Assembly: GCF_018449525.1 (NCBI RefSeq)
Contig: NZ_JAAVUS010000002.1
Span: forward strand, 124,001-188,000
Source: Bradyrhizobium sp. dw_78
GTDB taxonomy: Bacteria > Pseudomonadota > Alphaproteobacteria > Rhizobiales > Xanthobacteraceae
Reading direction: 5' to 3'
Length of the DNA stretch: 64,000 nucleotides
Shown here: one piece after another, positions 17,672 to 26,720 of the stretch
Layout of the letters: each line of letters starts with the position of its first letter
Numbering within the stretch: position 1 is the stretch's first letter
Program-made: the position numbers and the translations under genes
Notes under the pieces: model-generated
Told to the model about the DNA's origin: nothing
Databases searched by the model: none
The model's input: the letters and a program-made list of their open reading frames with translations, nothing else

Positions 17672-18711
17672 GCCTTACTCTCTCCTGCGACATTGCGCGG
17701 CGAGGCCGCCGGCCGGCGCAACGACACAAACCATGGCACCAGCCGCTCGGTCACCATCGGCGCTACGCCCTTGGGGACCAGCAGCACGAAGACCAGAAGG
17801 ATGCCGCCGAGCACGACGTTGGCGTTGACGGTCTGCTGGGTGCCGATCTGGACGGTGAGCCAGGAGATCGCCACCGCCCCGATCACCGGACCGAGCAGCG
17901 TCCCTGCCCCGCCGACCATCAGCCAGATGATGATCTGGGCCGACTGCACCACGCTGAACGCGGTCGGGCTGACGAAATTTCCCCAGGCGGTGAACAGGCA
18001 TCCGGCGAGGCCGGCGATCGCGCCGCCAATGGAAAACGCGATGAGCTTGTGCAGGCGCGAGTCGTAGCCCAGGAATTCGACACGCTGCTCGTTCTCGCGC
18101 ACGGCGACCAGCACGCGGCCGAAGCGCGTCCTTAGCAAGATATGCAATCCGAAATAGACGATCAGCAGCAACGCCATGCAGAGAACGAACATGCCGGCCG
18201 GCTCAAGCGTGTTGTCCGGCTGAAACGGAATATTGAGCGACGGCACGTTCGGCATGCCGTTGAAGCCGCCAAGCAGGGCTTCGCCGATGTGATATTGCGG
18301 TCCAGCCGTCGAGTTCACCACGTTGTAGAAGATCAGCGTGACCGTCAGCGTGATGACGCCGACATAGACGTCGCTGATGCGCGCGTAGAACATGAAATAG
18401 CCGAGCGCGGCGGCCAGCACAGCGGGCAGCGCGATCGCGATCAGAAACGGCAGCGTGCTGTCGCCCATATTGATGACGCTCACCGCATAACCGTAAGCGC
18501 CCAGGCCGAAGAAGACGGAATGGCCGAAGCAGAGAATGCCGCCATAGCCCCAGATGAAAGCCAGGCTGAGCGCCAGGATGGCGTAGATCACGTACAGCGT
18601 GACCTGCAACAGGGTGTAAAGGTCGAGCACGAGCGGCAGACCGATCAGCAGCGCTATTCCGGCGATCGCGACCGCGACGAGGGCGGCATTCTCGCGCAGA
18701 AACCTCGTCAT
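17668..18711 (-). CDS. ABC transporter permease, LivM/UrtC type
   Basis: 347 aa membrane permease, about ten hydrophobic segments. Family hallmarks: FIWGYGGILCFGHSVFFGLG near residue 50-70 and NEQRVEFLGYDSRLHKL near residue 205-220 (coupling helix). A poorly conserved polar tail RRPAASPRNVAGESKA follows the last segment. Starts at ATG 18711, overlapping the LivH-type stop by four bases. Confidence 0.9.
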   Translation of the reverse strand: MTRFLRENAALVAVAIAGIALLIGLPLVLDLYTLLQVTLYVIYAILALSLAFIWGYGGILCFGHSVFFGLGAYGYAVSVINMGDSTLPFLIAIALPAVLAAALGYFMFYARISDVYVGVITLTVTLIFYNVVNSTAGPQYHIGEALLGGFNGMPNVPSLNIPFQPDNTLEPAGMFVLCMALLLIVYFGLHILLRTRFGRVLVAVRENEQRVEFLGYDSRLHKLIAFSIGGAIAGLAGCLFTAWGNFVSPTAFSVVQSAQIIIWLMVGGAGTLLGPVIGAVAISWLTVQIGTQQTVNANVVLGGILLVFVLLVPKGVAPMVTERLVPWFVSLRRPAASPRNVAGESKA

Positions 18712-19574
18712 AGACTGCCCCGGAAATAGCGGCCGGTGATGCCCTGCGGCAGCAGCCGGATCAGGATGATCGCGGCGGCCAGCAGCGCCACTTCGCCATA
18801 GACCGGATTGCTGGCGAATGTCGCCAGTTGGTTGATGACGCCGAACAGCGTCGACGCCGAGATGGTTCCGACCAGCGCCGCCGGCCCGCCGCCGATGACG
18901 GTGATGAAGGCGCGGCCGATATAGGAGCCGCCGATATTGGGAAATACGCCGGAAACCGGCGCCAGGATGCCGCCCGCCAGGCCCGCCAGCGCCGCGCCGA
19001 ACGCAAATGTCACGGCGTAGATTCGTGAAGTATCGACCCCGAGCGCCGCGGCCATTTCCGCGTTCTGCATCGTTCCTCTCGCCAGCAGGCCGAGACGGGA
19101 GGTCCGCAACACCAGATAGACGCCAGCGATGGTCACGATCGACATCGCGATCACGAACAGGCTGTAACCGCTCGCCTGGTAGGAGCCGATGGTGATGCCG
19201 CCGATCGGTGTTGGAACGCCTTCGGTGATATCGCCGAACACCATGGTCAGGATGCCGACGACGAACAGGCTGAGGCCCCAGGTCGCCAGCATGGTTTCGA
19301 CCATCCGCCCGTAAAGGCGGCGAATGATCACGCGTTCGATGATGGCGCCGATCGCGGCGACCACGACCGGCGGGACAATCAGAATGGCGATCCAGATGTT
19401 GACGTGATGATGCACGGCAACCGCGGCGCTGTAGCTGCCCATCACCATGAATTCCCCGTGGGCCAGGTTGATGATCCGCATCATGCCGAACACGATCGCG
19501 AGGCCGATGCTGATCAGCGCCAGCGTCGCCACGGCATAGATGAAGTCGATCCCGACAACGACTGCTAGATCCAA
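18708..19574 (-). CDS. ABC transporter permease, LivH/UrtB type
   Basis: 288 aa from TTG 19574, chosen because CGGAGAAAGCCCAAC precedes it; another in-frame TTG at 19592 is possible and no ATG start exists nearby. Hallmarks: GMMRIINLAHGEFMVMGSY near residue 28-46 and VIGGGPAALVGTISASTLFG near residue 225-245. It follows the binding-protein gene after a 208-bp gap that contains a dispersed palindromic repeat. Confidence 0.88.
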   Translation of the reverse strand: MDLAVVVGIDFIYAVATLALISIGLAIVFGMMRIINLAHGEFMVMGSYSAAVAVHHHVNIWIAILIVPPVVVAAIGAIIERVIIRRLYGRMVETMLATWGLSLFVVGILTMVFGDITEGVPTPIGGITIGSYQASGYSLFVIAMSIVTIAGVYLVLRTSRLGLLARGTMQNAEMAAALGVDTSRIYAVTFAFGAALAGLAGGILAPVSGVFPNIGGSYIGRAFITVIGGGPAALVGTISASTLFGVINQLATFASNPVYGEVALLAAAIILIRLLPQGITGRYFRGSL

Positions 19575-19688
19575 GTTGGGCTTTCTCCGCAATGGATAAG
19601 GATGCGCCGTATCAGCGGCAAAGCGCGATCAATTTCCTCTCGAGTTTACTTCAACCGGGTTGAAGCAAACTCTGTTGTTACGCTCTGG

Positions 19689-19781
19689 GCATGATCTTCG
19701 CGCAAACGCGTTCCGCGTTTGTCACGAGGGAAAGCCGGTTTCCACTTTGGGCCAACGCGGCCCTCCGGGTCCGGATCATGC
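19689..19781. repeat. Dispersed palindromic intergenic repeat (GCATGATC...GATCATGC)
   Basis: A 93-bp element with terminal inverted repeats GCATGATC/GATCATGC and internal hairpin GCGCAAACGCG...CGCGTTTG. It ends two bases before the stop codon of the binding-protein gene, inside the operon. It has the look of the rhizobial family whose short form is seen at 52120-52169 (same GCATGATCCGGA end). In transcripts it would fold into a long hairpin after the binding-protein message, a position suited to differential expression (inference). Confidence 0.6.
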
Positions 19782-19782
19782 T

Positions 19783-21021
19783 TTAGTTCACCTTGATGAT
19801 ATACTGCTTGGCCTCACGCGGGTTCTTCTTCAGGTCGCACACCGCCGCGGTGTCGGCGGGCTTGCGCTGCGGGAACGTCTCGATCAGAACCGGCTGCTTG
19901 TCCTGCATCCTGGCGAGATGAACGTCGAAGGTACAGTGATGGGTCTGGGGGTCGAGCGTCACCGCACCGCTCGGCGCGTCGATGGTGATTCCGCTCTCGA
20001 GCGCCTCGATCACCTTCTCGCGATCGATCCCGCCGGCTTTCTTGACTCCGGCGGCCCAAAGCAACATGCCCTGATAGCTCGCCATCGTCAGATCGGAGAT
20101 CGGCGGATAATCCGCGCCGTATTTGGCGTGAAAGCGCTTGAGAAAGTCCTTGTTGGTCGGGTTGTCGAGCGTTTGTAGATAATTATAGGCCACCACGACG
20201 CCGTTGCTTTCTTCCGGCGTCAGCACGAGCTGCTCGTTGGCGCCCGAGAACGTCGTCGACGCGATCGGGATTTTTCCGGACAGACCGGCCGCGTTGAACT
20301 GCCGGTAGAACGAGATCGGTCCGCCACCGACCAGGATCGTCATGATCCAGTCAGGCTTGGCCGCCTGGATCTTGGAGATCGTGCTGCCGAAATTGGTCGC
20401 ATCGAGCGGGAAGAACTCGGTGCCGAGCACCTCGCCGCCGCCGTCCTTGACGTATTTCTTGACCCAGTCCGAGGTGATCTGGCCGTAATTATAGTCCGCC
20501 GCCAGCGTGTAGACCTTCTTGCCCCAGGTCTTCAGGCCGTATTCGGCGAGGATCTGGGTATTGTGCGCGGGCGTCAAGCCATCGATGAAGATGTTGCGGT
20601 CGCAGACGCCGCCTTCATAGGGCATGTCGTAGAAATACAATGTCTTGTACTTGTCGAGGACGGGCCGGATCACTTCGCGCGAGGCGGAGGTGATTCCGCC
20701 ATGCACCACCGCGACCTTGTTCTTGAGCGCGGCCTCCTGCGCATATTGCGCATAGAGCTGCATGTTGGTTTGGGTGTCGAAGCTGACGACCTTGACCTCG
20801 CGGCCGAGAAGCCCGCCGGCGTCGTTCATTTCGCTGACGGCGAAATTGAGCACGTCATACATCGGCTTGCCCGACGCTTCGAGACCGCCGGAGAGATCGT
20901 ACATGCTGCCGACGAGGATCGGATCGCCGGCCGCCGCGGCGCGCCGCACCAGCGCGGGCGCAAACACCGTTGCGGCAGCTCCGCTCTTCAACAACGTTCT
21001 GCGGCTTATACCCCTGATCAT
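19783..21021 (-). CDS. ABC transporter substrate-binding protein, urea/short-chain amide type (FmdD/AmiC-like)
   Basis: 412 aa periplasmic binding protein. Twin-arginine-like signal SRRTLLKSGAAATVFAPAL, cleavage near RRAAAAGDPI. The mature part starts ILVGSMYDLSGGLEASGKP; the block VVHGGITSASREVIRPVLD and the two Cys residues (GGVCDRN and HHCTFD) are typical of the urea/amide-binding branch. ATG 21021 follows AGGGGAACAGG. First gene of the leftward importer-hydrolase operon; the AraC gene lies 273 bp upstream on the same strand. Confidence 0.9.
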   Translation of the reverse strand: MIRGISRRTLLKSGAAATVFAPALVRRAAAAGDPILVGSMYDLSGGLEASGKPMYDVLNFAVSEMNDAGGLLGREVKVVSFDTQTNMQLYAQYAQEAALKNKVAVVHGGITSASREVIRPVLDKYKTLYFYDMPYEGGVCDRNIFIDGLTPAHNTQILAEYGLKTWGKKVYTLAADYNYGQITSDWVKKYVKDGGGEVLGTEFFPLDATNFGSTISKIQAAKPDWIMTILVGGGPISFYRQFNAAGLSGKIPIASTTFSGANEQLVLTPEESNGVVVAYNYLQTLDNPTNKDFLKRFHAKYGADYPPISDLTMASYQGMLLWAAGVKKAGGIDREKVIEALESGITIDAPSGAVTLDPQTHHCTFDVHLARMQDKQPVLIETFPQRKPADTAAVCDLKKNPREAKQYIIKVN

Positions 21022-21294
21022 CCTGTTCCCCTTTGTTATCGTCTTCCGATCGCCAGCCGAGCCCCTCCAGAGGCTCGTCTCGCCGCCGCGCCAATCTCGC
21101 CCACCGGAACATGATATGTTCCGAATCCCAAGTTTCGACGATAACGCGGTAGCTGGCCCTTACGCTTGTCTCGAACTGCCAAAGTATAGGTTGTGGTTGC
21201 CAATCGAACTTCCGCTACCAGCTCCGCTGGCGATATCGACCGCCGATCAACCCGTCAGGAACCGCGCCCGGATTCACGATCGATTGAAGCCGGT

Positions 21295-22236
21295 TCAGCG
21301 GCGCACCAGCGTGTGCGGGGCATGGCCGAATGTCTTCTTGAATACCCGGCTGAAGTGAGAAAGATCGGTGAAGCCGAAACTGAGCGCGGCATCGGTGACG
21401 TGCCTGATGCGTCCTTCGGCCAATGCCTTGTAGCTTGCGGAAAGGCGCTGCTGCCAAAGCCAGCGAATGGGCGTGGTGCCTTCGGCGGAAAACAGCCGGT
21501 GCAGCGTACGCGGCGCCAGGTTCTGGGCCGCGGCGATGCTTTCGATGGTCATTTCCGCATCGTCCAGATGGGCTATCACATAGCGCTTCACCCGCGCCAG
21601 CCGTGCATGGTGCCTGCCCTCGCCCTCCGTATCTTCCGAGAATTCCGCTTCGAGCGTCGTTGCCAGAATGTCGAGCGCGGACGCCCCGACCCGGTTGGCG
21701 ACATCTTCATCGAGCGAGGTTTCGAACTCGACCAGTTGACGGACGACGGTCGCGGTCAGCGCCCCGAGTTTCGAGGCGGACGCGATGCGGCGCGCGGTAA
21801 AGCGCTCCACTTCGGGCAGGCGGGAAACCAGCAGCGGACGCGGGATGGTGACGATGATCTGGCGCGTATCGCCGCCGAACTCCATCGTGAACGGCCGCGC
21901 CTGATCGTAAATGACCATGTCGCCGTCCATCAGGCGCGTCGTCCGTCCGTTCTGCGCGAAACCGACATCGCCGCAATAGACCAGAAGCAGCATGAAGTAA
22001 TCGCGGGGGTCGCCGCGAATTTCGCTGCCGCCACGCAGCACCTCAATCCGGTTTTCGGAAGCAAAGGACGCGAGTTGGCTGACGGTGAGCGCACCGAACG
22101 ACCGCGCCGAGATATGCCCCCTGAACGGACCCTGCCTGGTCCGCCGATAATCCGTGATCGAATAGTTATGGCATGTGGCGTGATGCCACTGCTCAAAGCA
22201 CTGGCTGGCCCCGACGATATTCTGGGCACCCAACAT
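21295..22236 (-). CDS. AraC-family regulator with AraC_binding_2/cupin-like sensor domain
   Basis: 313 aa. N-terminal ligand domain (about residues 1-190) of the type found in FeaR/NphR-like regulators of amine and nitrile/amide pathways; C-terminal double HTH with SIAAAQNLAPRTLHRLFSAE and VTDAALSFGFTDLSHFSRVF. I chose ATG 22236 because CGGAGAGTTTTG precedes it; the longer frame begins with TTG at 22284 with no ribosome site. It lies between the importer operon and the divergent amidase gene, and may activate both (inference). Confidence 0.88.
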   Translation of the reverse strand: MLGAQNIVGASQCFEQWHHATCHNYSITDYRRTRQGPFRGHISARSFGALTVSQLASFASENRIEVLRGGSEIRGDPRDYFMLLLVYCGDVGFAQNGRTTRLMDGDMVIYDQARPFTMEFGGDTRQIIVTIPRPLLVSRLPEVERFTARRIASASKLGALTATVVRQLVEFETSLDEDVANRVGASALDILATTLEAEFSEDTEGEGRHHARLARVKRYVIAHLDDAEMTIESIAAAQNLAPRTLHRLFSAEGTTPIRWLWQQRLSASYKALAEGRIRHVTDAALSFGFTDLSHFSRVFKKTFGHAPHTLVRR

Positions 22237-22489
22237 CAAAACTCTCCGATCGAGGTCATCGGTCTCGGATATTCCGATATCCAAGCAAGGGACGTGCCAT
22301 CCGATAATACCGAACTGGCCCTGCGGAGCTTGAAGAGCGTCCTGAAAATTGGCGCTCGGAGACCAGCATCCGGCACGGCCAGCCGAGCGGCACGGATGCC
22401 GGCATGTTATCCGCGGTCATGACGACACGATGCGCTTGGCACGATTGAAAGCCCGGCGCACCGGCTTCACCGCGAGATGAGAACGCCCG

Positions 22490-24022
22490 ATGTCCTTTAA
22501 AATGCCATCGACCGAACAGGTGCGAGAATTGGGCGACAGCCTGGGGATCGATGTCACCGACAGCTATGCCGGTTTCTTCATCGACTTCATCAAGCCGTTT
22601 GCCGACGGTTATCGGCTGATCGCCTCCCTGCCGGACGACGTTCCCGAGATCAAATATCCGCGCGGAGGGTATTATCGGCCGGAGGGCGACGAGAACACGC
22701 ATGGCGCCTGGATTGCGAAGGCGCATATCAAGGGCGCGAGCAGCGGAAAGCTGGCCGGAAAGAAGGTTGCGGTCAAGGACACCTACTCCCTCGCGGGCGT
22801 TCCGCTCACCAACGGCGCCTCCGTGCTGGAAGGCTATGTGCCGGAGTTCGACGCCCCCGTCATCACGCGGCTGCTCGACGCCGGCGCCGAGATCGTCGGC
22901 AAATCGGTCTGCGAATATTTTTCCTTCTCGGGCGGCGCCGCCACCAGCACATCCGGTCCGGTGCAAAACCCGCGCGCCTGGGGCCACACCCCCGGCGGAT
23001 CGTCAACGGGCTCCGGCGCGCTGGTTGCGCTCGGCGAGGTCGACATGGCGACCGGCGGCGACCAGGCCGGTTCGATCCGGATCCCGGCGTCGCTCTCGGG
23101 TGTCGTCGGCATCAAGCCGACCTGGGGTCTCGTCCCTTATACCGGCATCATGGGCATGGATCCGACGATCGATCATGCCGGACCGCTTACCGCGACGGTC
23201 GCCGACAACGCGCTGTTTCTGGAAGTGATGGCCGGAGAGGATGGCTACGACTCGCGGCAGAAGGGGCTGCAACTCGACACCTACACCAAGGCGATCGGCC
23301 AGGGCATCGCCGGCCTGAAGGTCGGCGTGGTGCGGGAGGGATTTGGCCAATACGACTCGCATCCCGACGTCGATGCCGGGGTGCGGGCGGCAGCCAAGAC
23401 GCTCCAGGAGCTGGGAGCCCAGGTCGATGAAATATCCATTCCCTGGCATTTGATCGGCGTGCCGATCTGGTCGGCGATCGCGCTCGAGGGCACGTTCCAC
23501 GGCATGATCAAGAGCGCCCTTCCCCGCAACATCGAGGGCGTCTATCCGATCTCGCTCGCGGCCCGGCTCGGCTCGCTTCGCGACCGCGCCAACGAACTGC
23601 CCGACACCGTCAAGGTCGGCATGCTGCTCGGTGCCTATACCGACAAATATTATCAGGGATATTACTACTTCAAGGCGCAAAACCTGCGCCGGAAATTGCG
23701 GGCGGCCTATGACAAGGCGCTCGGCGCATATGATGTGCTGCTGATGCCGACGACCCGCATGATGGCATCCAGGATTCCGCCGCCCGACGCGCCGGCGGAC
23801 GTTTTGATGCAGCACAGCTGGGAGCAGATCACCAACACCTGCCCGTTCAACATCACCCACCATCCCGCGCTCTCCATTCCCTGCGGTCTCGGGGAAGGCA
23901 GTCGCCCGATCGGCCTGATGCTGGTCGCGAAGCACTGGCAGGAATCGACGCTGTACCGGGCCGCCGATGCTTTCGAGCGCTCCTGCAATTGGCAATCGAT
24001 GGGATCGAGCGGTAAACATTGA
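22490..24022 (+). CDS. Amidase, Ser-cisSer-Lys signature family
   Basis: 510 aa. Catalytic Lys in GKKVAVKDTYSLAG near residue 90, cis-Ser in PGGSSTGSGALVALG near 167 and nucleophile Ser in GGDQAGSIRIPAS near 190 are all present; C-terminal block NITHHPALSIPCG is also typical. Long N-terminal region (~80 residues) before the core resembles the nitrile-pathway amidases of Rhodococcus/Pseudomonas. It would hydrolyse an amide to acid plus ammonia in the cytoplasm. ATG 22490 follows GAGATGAGAACGCCC. No nitrile hydratase gene is in the window. Probably co-transcribed with the formamidase gene 78 bp downstream. Confidence 0.92.
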   Translation: MSFKMPSTEQVRELGDSLGIDVTDSYAGFFIDFIKPFADGYRLIASLPDDVPEIKYPRGGYYRPEGDENTHGAWIAKAHIKGASSGKLAGKKVAVKDTYSLAGVPLTNGASVLEGYVPEFDAPVITRLLDAGAEIVGKSVCEYFSFSGGAATSTSGPVQNPRAWGHTPGGSSTGSGALVALGEVDMATGGDQAGSIRIPASLSGVVGIKPTWGLVPYTGIMGMDPTIDHAGPLTATVADNALFLEVMAGEDGYDSRQKGLQLDTYTKAIGQGIAGLKVGVVREGFGQYDSHPDVDAGVRAAAKTLQELGAQVDEISIPWHLIGVPIWSAIALEGTFHGMIKSALPRNIEGVYPISLAARLGSLRDRANELPDTVKVGMLLGAYTDKYYQGYYYFKAQNLRRKLRAAYDKALGAYDVLLMPTTRMMASRIPPPDAPADVLMQHSWEQITNTCPFNITHHPALSIPCGLGEGSRPIGLMLVAKHWQESTLYRAADAFERSCNWQSMGSSGKH

Positions 24023-24100
24023 CGCCGTGGTGCGGCCGTGCGCGTGCGCGGTCCGGCCGTTTCAACGAAACCCTTTCAACGAACCCTGAGGAGAATCGAG

Positions 24101-25045
24101 ATGGGCAATGATGCGATCAAGATTGCGGCGACACCGCAGAGCGTCAAATGGGGCTTTTTCGATGCCTCCACTCCCTCGATCACCAGCGTTGCCTCCGGCA
24201 CCGAAGTCATCATCGACACCGTTTCGGGCGACGCGGCGTACCTGCCGAGCGACGACGGCTTTGAAATTCTCCCCGAGCACCGCCCGATCCTGAAAGAGGC
24301 CGAACGCGGAGCGGGCCCACATTTCCTGACCGGCCCGATCAATGTCGACGGCGCCGAGCCCGGCGATGTGCTCGCGGTGGACATTCTGGACATCACCCTG
24401 CGGCAGAACTGGGGGTTCAATCTGATCATTCCGCTTCAAGGCACCATCCCTGACGATTTTCCCGACTTCATCTTGAAGATCCTGCCGATCGACAAACAGG
24501 CCAAGACGGTAACGCTGCCTTGGGGCGGCAAGCTCGCCCTCAGCCCGTTCTTCGGCGTCATGGGCGTCGCGCCGCCGCCGAACTGGGGACGCATCACCTC
24601 GGTGATTCCGCGCACGATGGGCGGCAACATGGATAACAAGGAACTGGTCGCGGGGACCACGGTTTACTTTCCGGTCTACAACAAGGGCGCGCAATTCTCG
24701 GTCGGCGACGGACACGGCGTGCAGGGCGACGGCGAGGTCTGCATCACGGCCCTCGAAACGGCGCTGACCGGCCATTTCCGACTCTCGGTGCGCAAAGACA
24801 TGGAGTTGACCGCGCCGCGCGCGGAAACCCCGACGCATTACATCACGATGGGATTCGACGAGGATCTCGACGACGCGGTCAGGCAGGCGCTCCGCGACAT
24901 GATCCGCTGGATCGGCGAACTGCGCGGCCTGTCGAAGACCGACGCCTATACGCTATGCAGCCTCGCGGCCGATCTCCACGTTACCCAGATGGTCAACATG
25001 GCCAAGGGAGCGCACTGCATGCTGCCGAAATCCATTCTGGGCTGA
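24101..25045 (+). CDS. fmdA: Acetamidase/formamidase family protein (FmdA_AmdA)
   Basis: 314 aa. The FmdA/AmdA family hydrolyses formamide or acetamide. Motifs: GPINVDGAEPGDVLAVDILD near residue 82-101, GRITSVIPRTMGGNMDNKEL near 162-181 and FSVGDGHGVQGDGEVCITAL near 200-220, which hold the metal-binding Asp/His residues. It is on the shorter side for the family. ATG 24101 has a strong ribosome site (GAGGAGAATCGAG); a longer open frame from 24038 lacks one. With the amidase upstream and the amide-type importer nearby it supports an amide-utilisation locus. Confidence 0.92.
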   Translation: MGNDAIKIAATPQSVKWGFFDASTPSITSVASGTEVIIDTVSGDAAYLPSDDGFEILPEHRPILKEAERGAGPHFLTGPINVDGAEPGDVLAVDILDITLRQNWGFNLIIPLQGTIPDDFPDFILKILPIDKQAKTVTLPWGGKLALSPFFGVMGVAPPPNWGRITSVIPRTMGGNMDNKELVAGTTVYFPVYNKGAQFSVGDGHGVQGDGEVCITALETALTGHFRLSVRKDMELTAPRAETPTHYITMGFDEDLDDAVRQALRDMIRWIGELRGLSKTDAYTLCSLAADLHVTQMVNMAKGAHCMLPKSILG

Positions 25046-25050
25046 TACCG

Positions 25051-25067
25051 GTGCGCCCCTGGCGCAC
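25051..25067. terminator. Hairpin between convergent fmdA and globin-coupled sensor genes
   Basis: Perfect 7-bp GC stem with 3-base loop (GTGCGCC-CCT-GGCGCAC) in the 24-bp gap between two converging stop codons. No T-run on either side, so it is at best a weak bidirectional terminator. Confidence 0.4.
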
Positions 25068-25069
25068 AA

Positions 25070-26419
25070 TCAGGCGGCCCGAACCGTCCGAAGGAATTTG
25101 TCGACCTCGGCGCGCAGCCCTTCGGATTGCTGCGACAGTTCGGACGACGCCGCCAGGACCTGTGCGGCGGCAGATCCGGTTTCACCGGCGGCGCGGGTGA
25201 CACCGGTAATGTTGGTGGAAACATCGCCGGTTCCCTGAGCGGCCTGGTCGATACTACTCGCGATCTCCCGGGTGGCGGAGTTCTGCTGCTCCATCGCCGA
25301 TGCGATCGCGGCCGATACTTCGTTCATGGAACCGATCACGCCGGTGATTTCCTTGATGGCGTGGACCGACTCGCTGGTCGACGACTGCATCGCCCCTACC
25401 TGGGCGGATATCTCCGCCGTGGCGCGCGCGGTCTGTCCGGCCAGCGACTTCACCTCCTGCGCGACGATGGCAAAGCCGCGGCCGGCGTCACCGGCGCGTG
25501 CCGCCTCGATGGTCGCGTTCAGCGCCAGCAGGTTGGTTTGCGACGCGATCTTGGTGATGATGTCGATGATTGCTCCGATCCTGCCCGCGGCCTCCGACAG
25601 ATTATTGATCTTCGCGGCCGTCTCATCGGCGTTTCGCGCCGCGTTTGCGGCGATGCGGGCGGATTCCTTGATCTGCTGGCTGATCTGCGTGATCGAATTC
25701 GTCAACTCCTCGGTCGCGGCAGCCACCGTCTGCACATTCGCGGAAGCCTCTTCCGAGGCGCGCGACACCGAATTCGACTGCTCGGCGGTCTCCTTGGCCG
25801 CTGCGCTCATGGTTTTCGCCGATGCCTGAAGCCCGGTTGCCGCCGACGCCACGACATCGACCACGCCGCCGATCGCCCGTTCGAAATTGGAAGCCAGGTC
25901 TTCGAGCGTCTGCCGCCGGTCGCGCCGGCCCGCCTCGATATAGACCGAGATTGCAAGGTCCATGTCGAGCATCGACGCCTTGATCACCGCCGTCTGCAAG
26001 GCGGCCTTCCTGGCGGCGGCAGTCCGGTCAAATTTCGACGACGGCAAACGCAGCGCGATCGCCTCCATCAAGCCGGCAACCAGCGCACTATATCCGCCGA
26101 TATACCAGCGCGGCTCGAGACCGAGCGTATTATGAACCTCTCCGATCCGGGTGACCGAACGCTCATAGGCTTCATCGAATTGACCGCTTGCGATCATGGC
26201 CCAATGCTTGAGCTGCATCTGCTTCGCGTGCAGCATCACGTCACGGCTCTTGAAGAACGCCGCCGTCTCGGCAAATTTTTCGATGTGATCGTAGAACCGG
26301 CCCAGAATCGCCGGCATCTCGGCCAGAATGAATGCGCGACTTCCGGCTAACGCGGCGATGGTGCTGGCGTCGATATTGTTGAATTTCAGGCGCTCTGCGA
26401 TCGTGCTTTCGTTCGTCAT
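25070..26419 (-). CDS. Globin-coupled methyl-accepting chemotaxis-type sensor
   Basis: 449 aa soluble protein. Residues 1-175 look like a protoglobin sensor domain, with the likely proximal haem His in MQLKHWAMI near residue 72 and [14 protein letters not shown] near 105-118. There is no transmembrane segment. The C-terminal half is a methyl-accepting signalling domain with the hairpin-tip block [20 protein letters not shown] and flanking heptads. Such proteins (HemAT-like) sense oxygen. ATG 26419 follows GCAGGATTTGCAT. An FNR/FixK-like box lies about 140 bp upstream. No che genes are in the window. Confidence 0.9.
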   Translation of the reverse strand: MTNESTIAERLKFNNIDASTIAALAGSRAFILAEMPAILGRFYDHIEKFAETAAFFKSRDVMLHAKQMQLKHWAMIASGQFDEAYERSVTRIGEVHNTLGLEPRWYIGGYSALVAGLMEAIALRLPSSKFDRTAAARKAALQTAVIKASMLDMDLAISVYIEAGRRDRRQTLEDLASNFERAIGGVVDVVASAATGLQASAKTMSAAAKETAEQSNSVSRASEEASANVQTVAAATEELTNSITQISQQIKESARIAANAARNADETAAKINNLSEAAGRIGAIIDIITKIASQTNLLALNATIEAARAGDAGRGFAIVAQEVKSLAGQTARATAEISAQVGAMQSSTSESVHAIKEITGVIGSMNEVSAAIASAMEQQNSATREIASSIDQAAQGTGDVSTNITGVTRAAGETGSAAAQVLAASSELSQQSEGLRAEVDKFLRTVRAA

Positions 26420-26720
26420 ATGCAAATCCTGCCCATCGGACCTAAAATTGAAGGGAAAAGAAAAGCAGACACGAACGCGAGAACATCATGCTCAAAGCTG
26501 CCGGGCATCAGCGCCCTTGATCGAACGGCAAGCTCTATTGAAAATTCGCGTATCCTGTATTGACGCAGGTCAATTCCAGCAATGATCCGGTGTCGCCGGC
26601 CGATCGCGATTGATCGCAGGAATTGCCGCAAAGATACGCAGAACGCTGCGATTGAATAAACCGGCCGGCATGTGCGCTTGGCCGAAATATCGAGGTCTTT
26701 TGCGGTCCAGAAGAACGAAG
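26420..26720. promoter_or_regulatory. Intergenic region upstream of the globin-coupled sensor
   Basis: 301 bp with no credible gene between two leftward genes. The part near 26440-26600 is AT-richer. The only clear element is the palindrome at 26560-26573. The stop of the GGDEF-EAL gene lies at its right end. Confidence 0.5.
26560..26573 (-). promoter_or_regulatory. FNR/FixK-type box (TTGACGCAGGTCAA)
   Basis: Perfect 5+4+5 palindrome TTGAC-GCAG-GTCAA, fitting the TTG-N8-CAA pattern of FNR/FixK sites in rhizobia. It lies 141 bp upstream of the ATG of the globin-coupled sensor gene; a class II site centred at -41.5 would put the transcript start near 26525. Regulation by oxygen limitation is inferred from the motif and the haem-sensor target. 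Confidence 0.5.
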
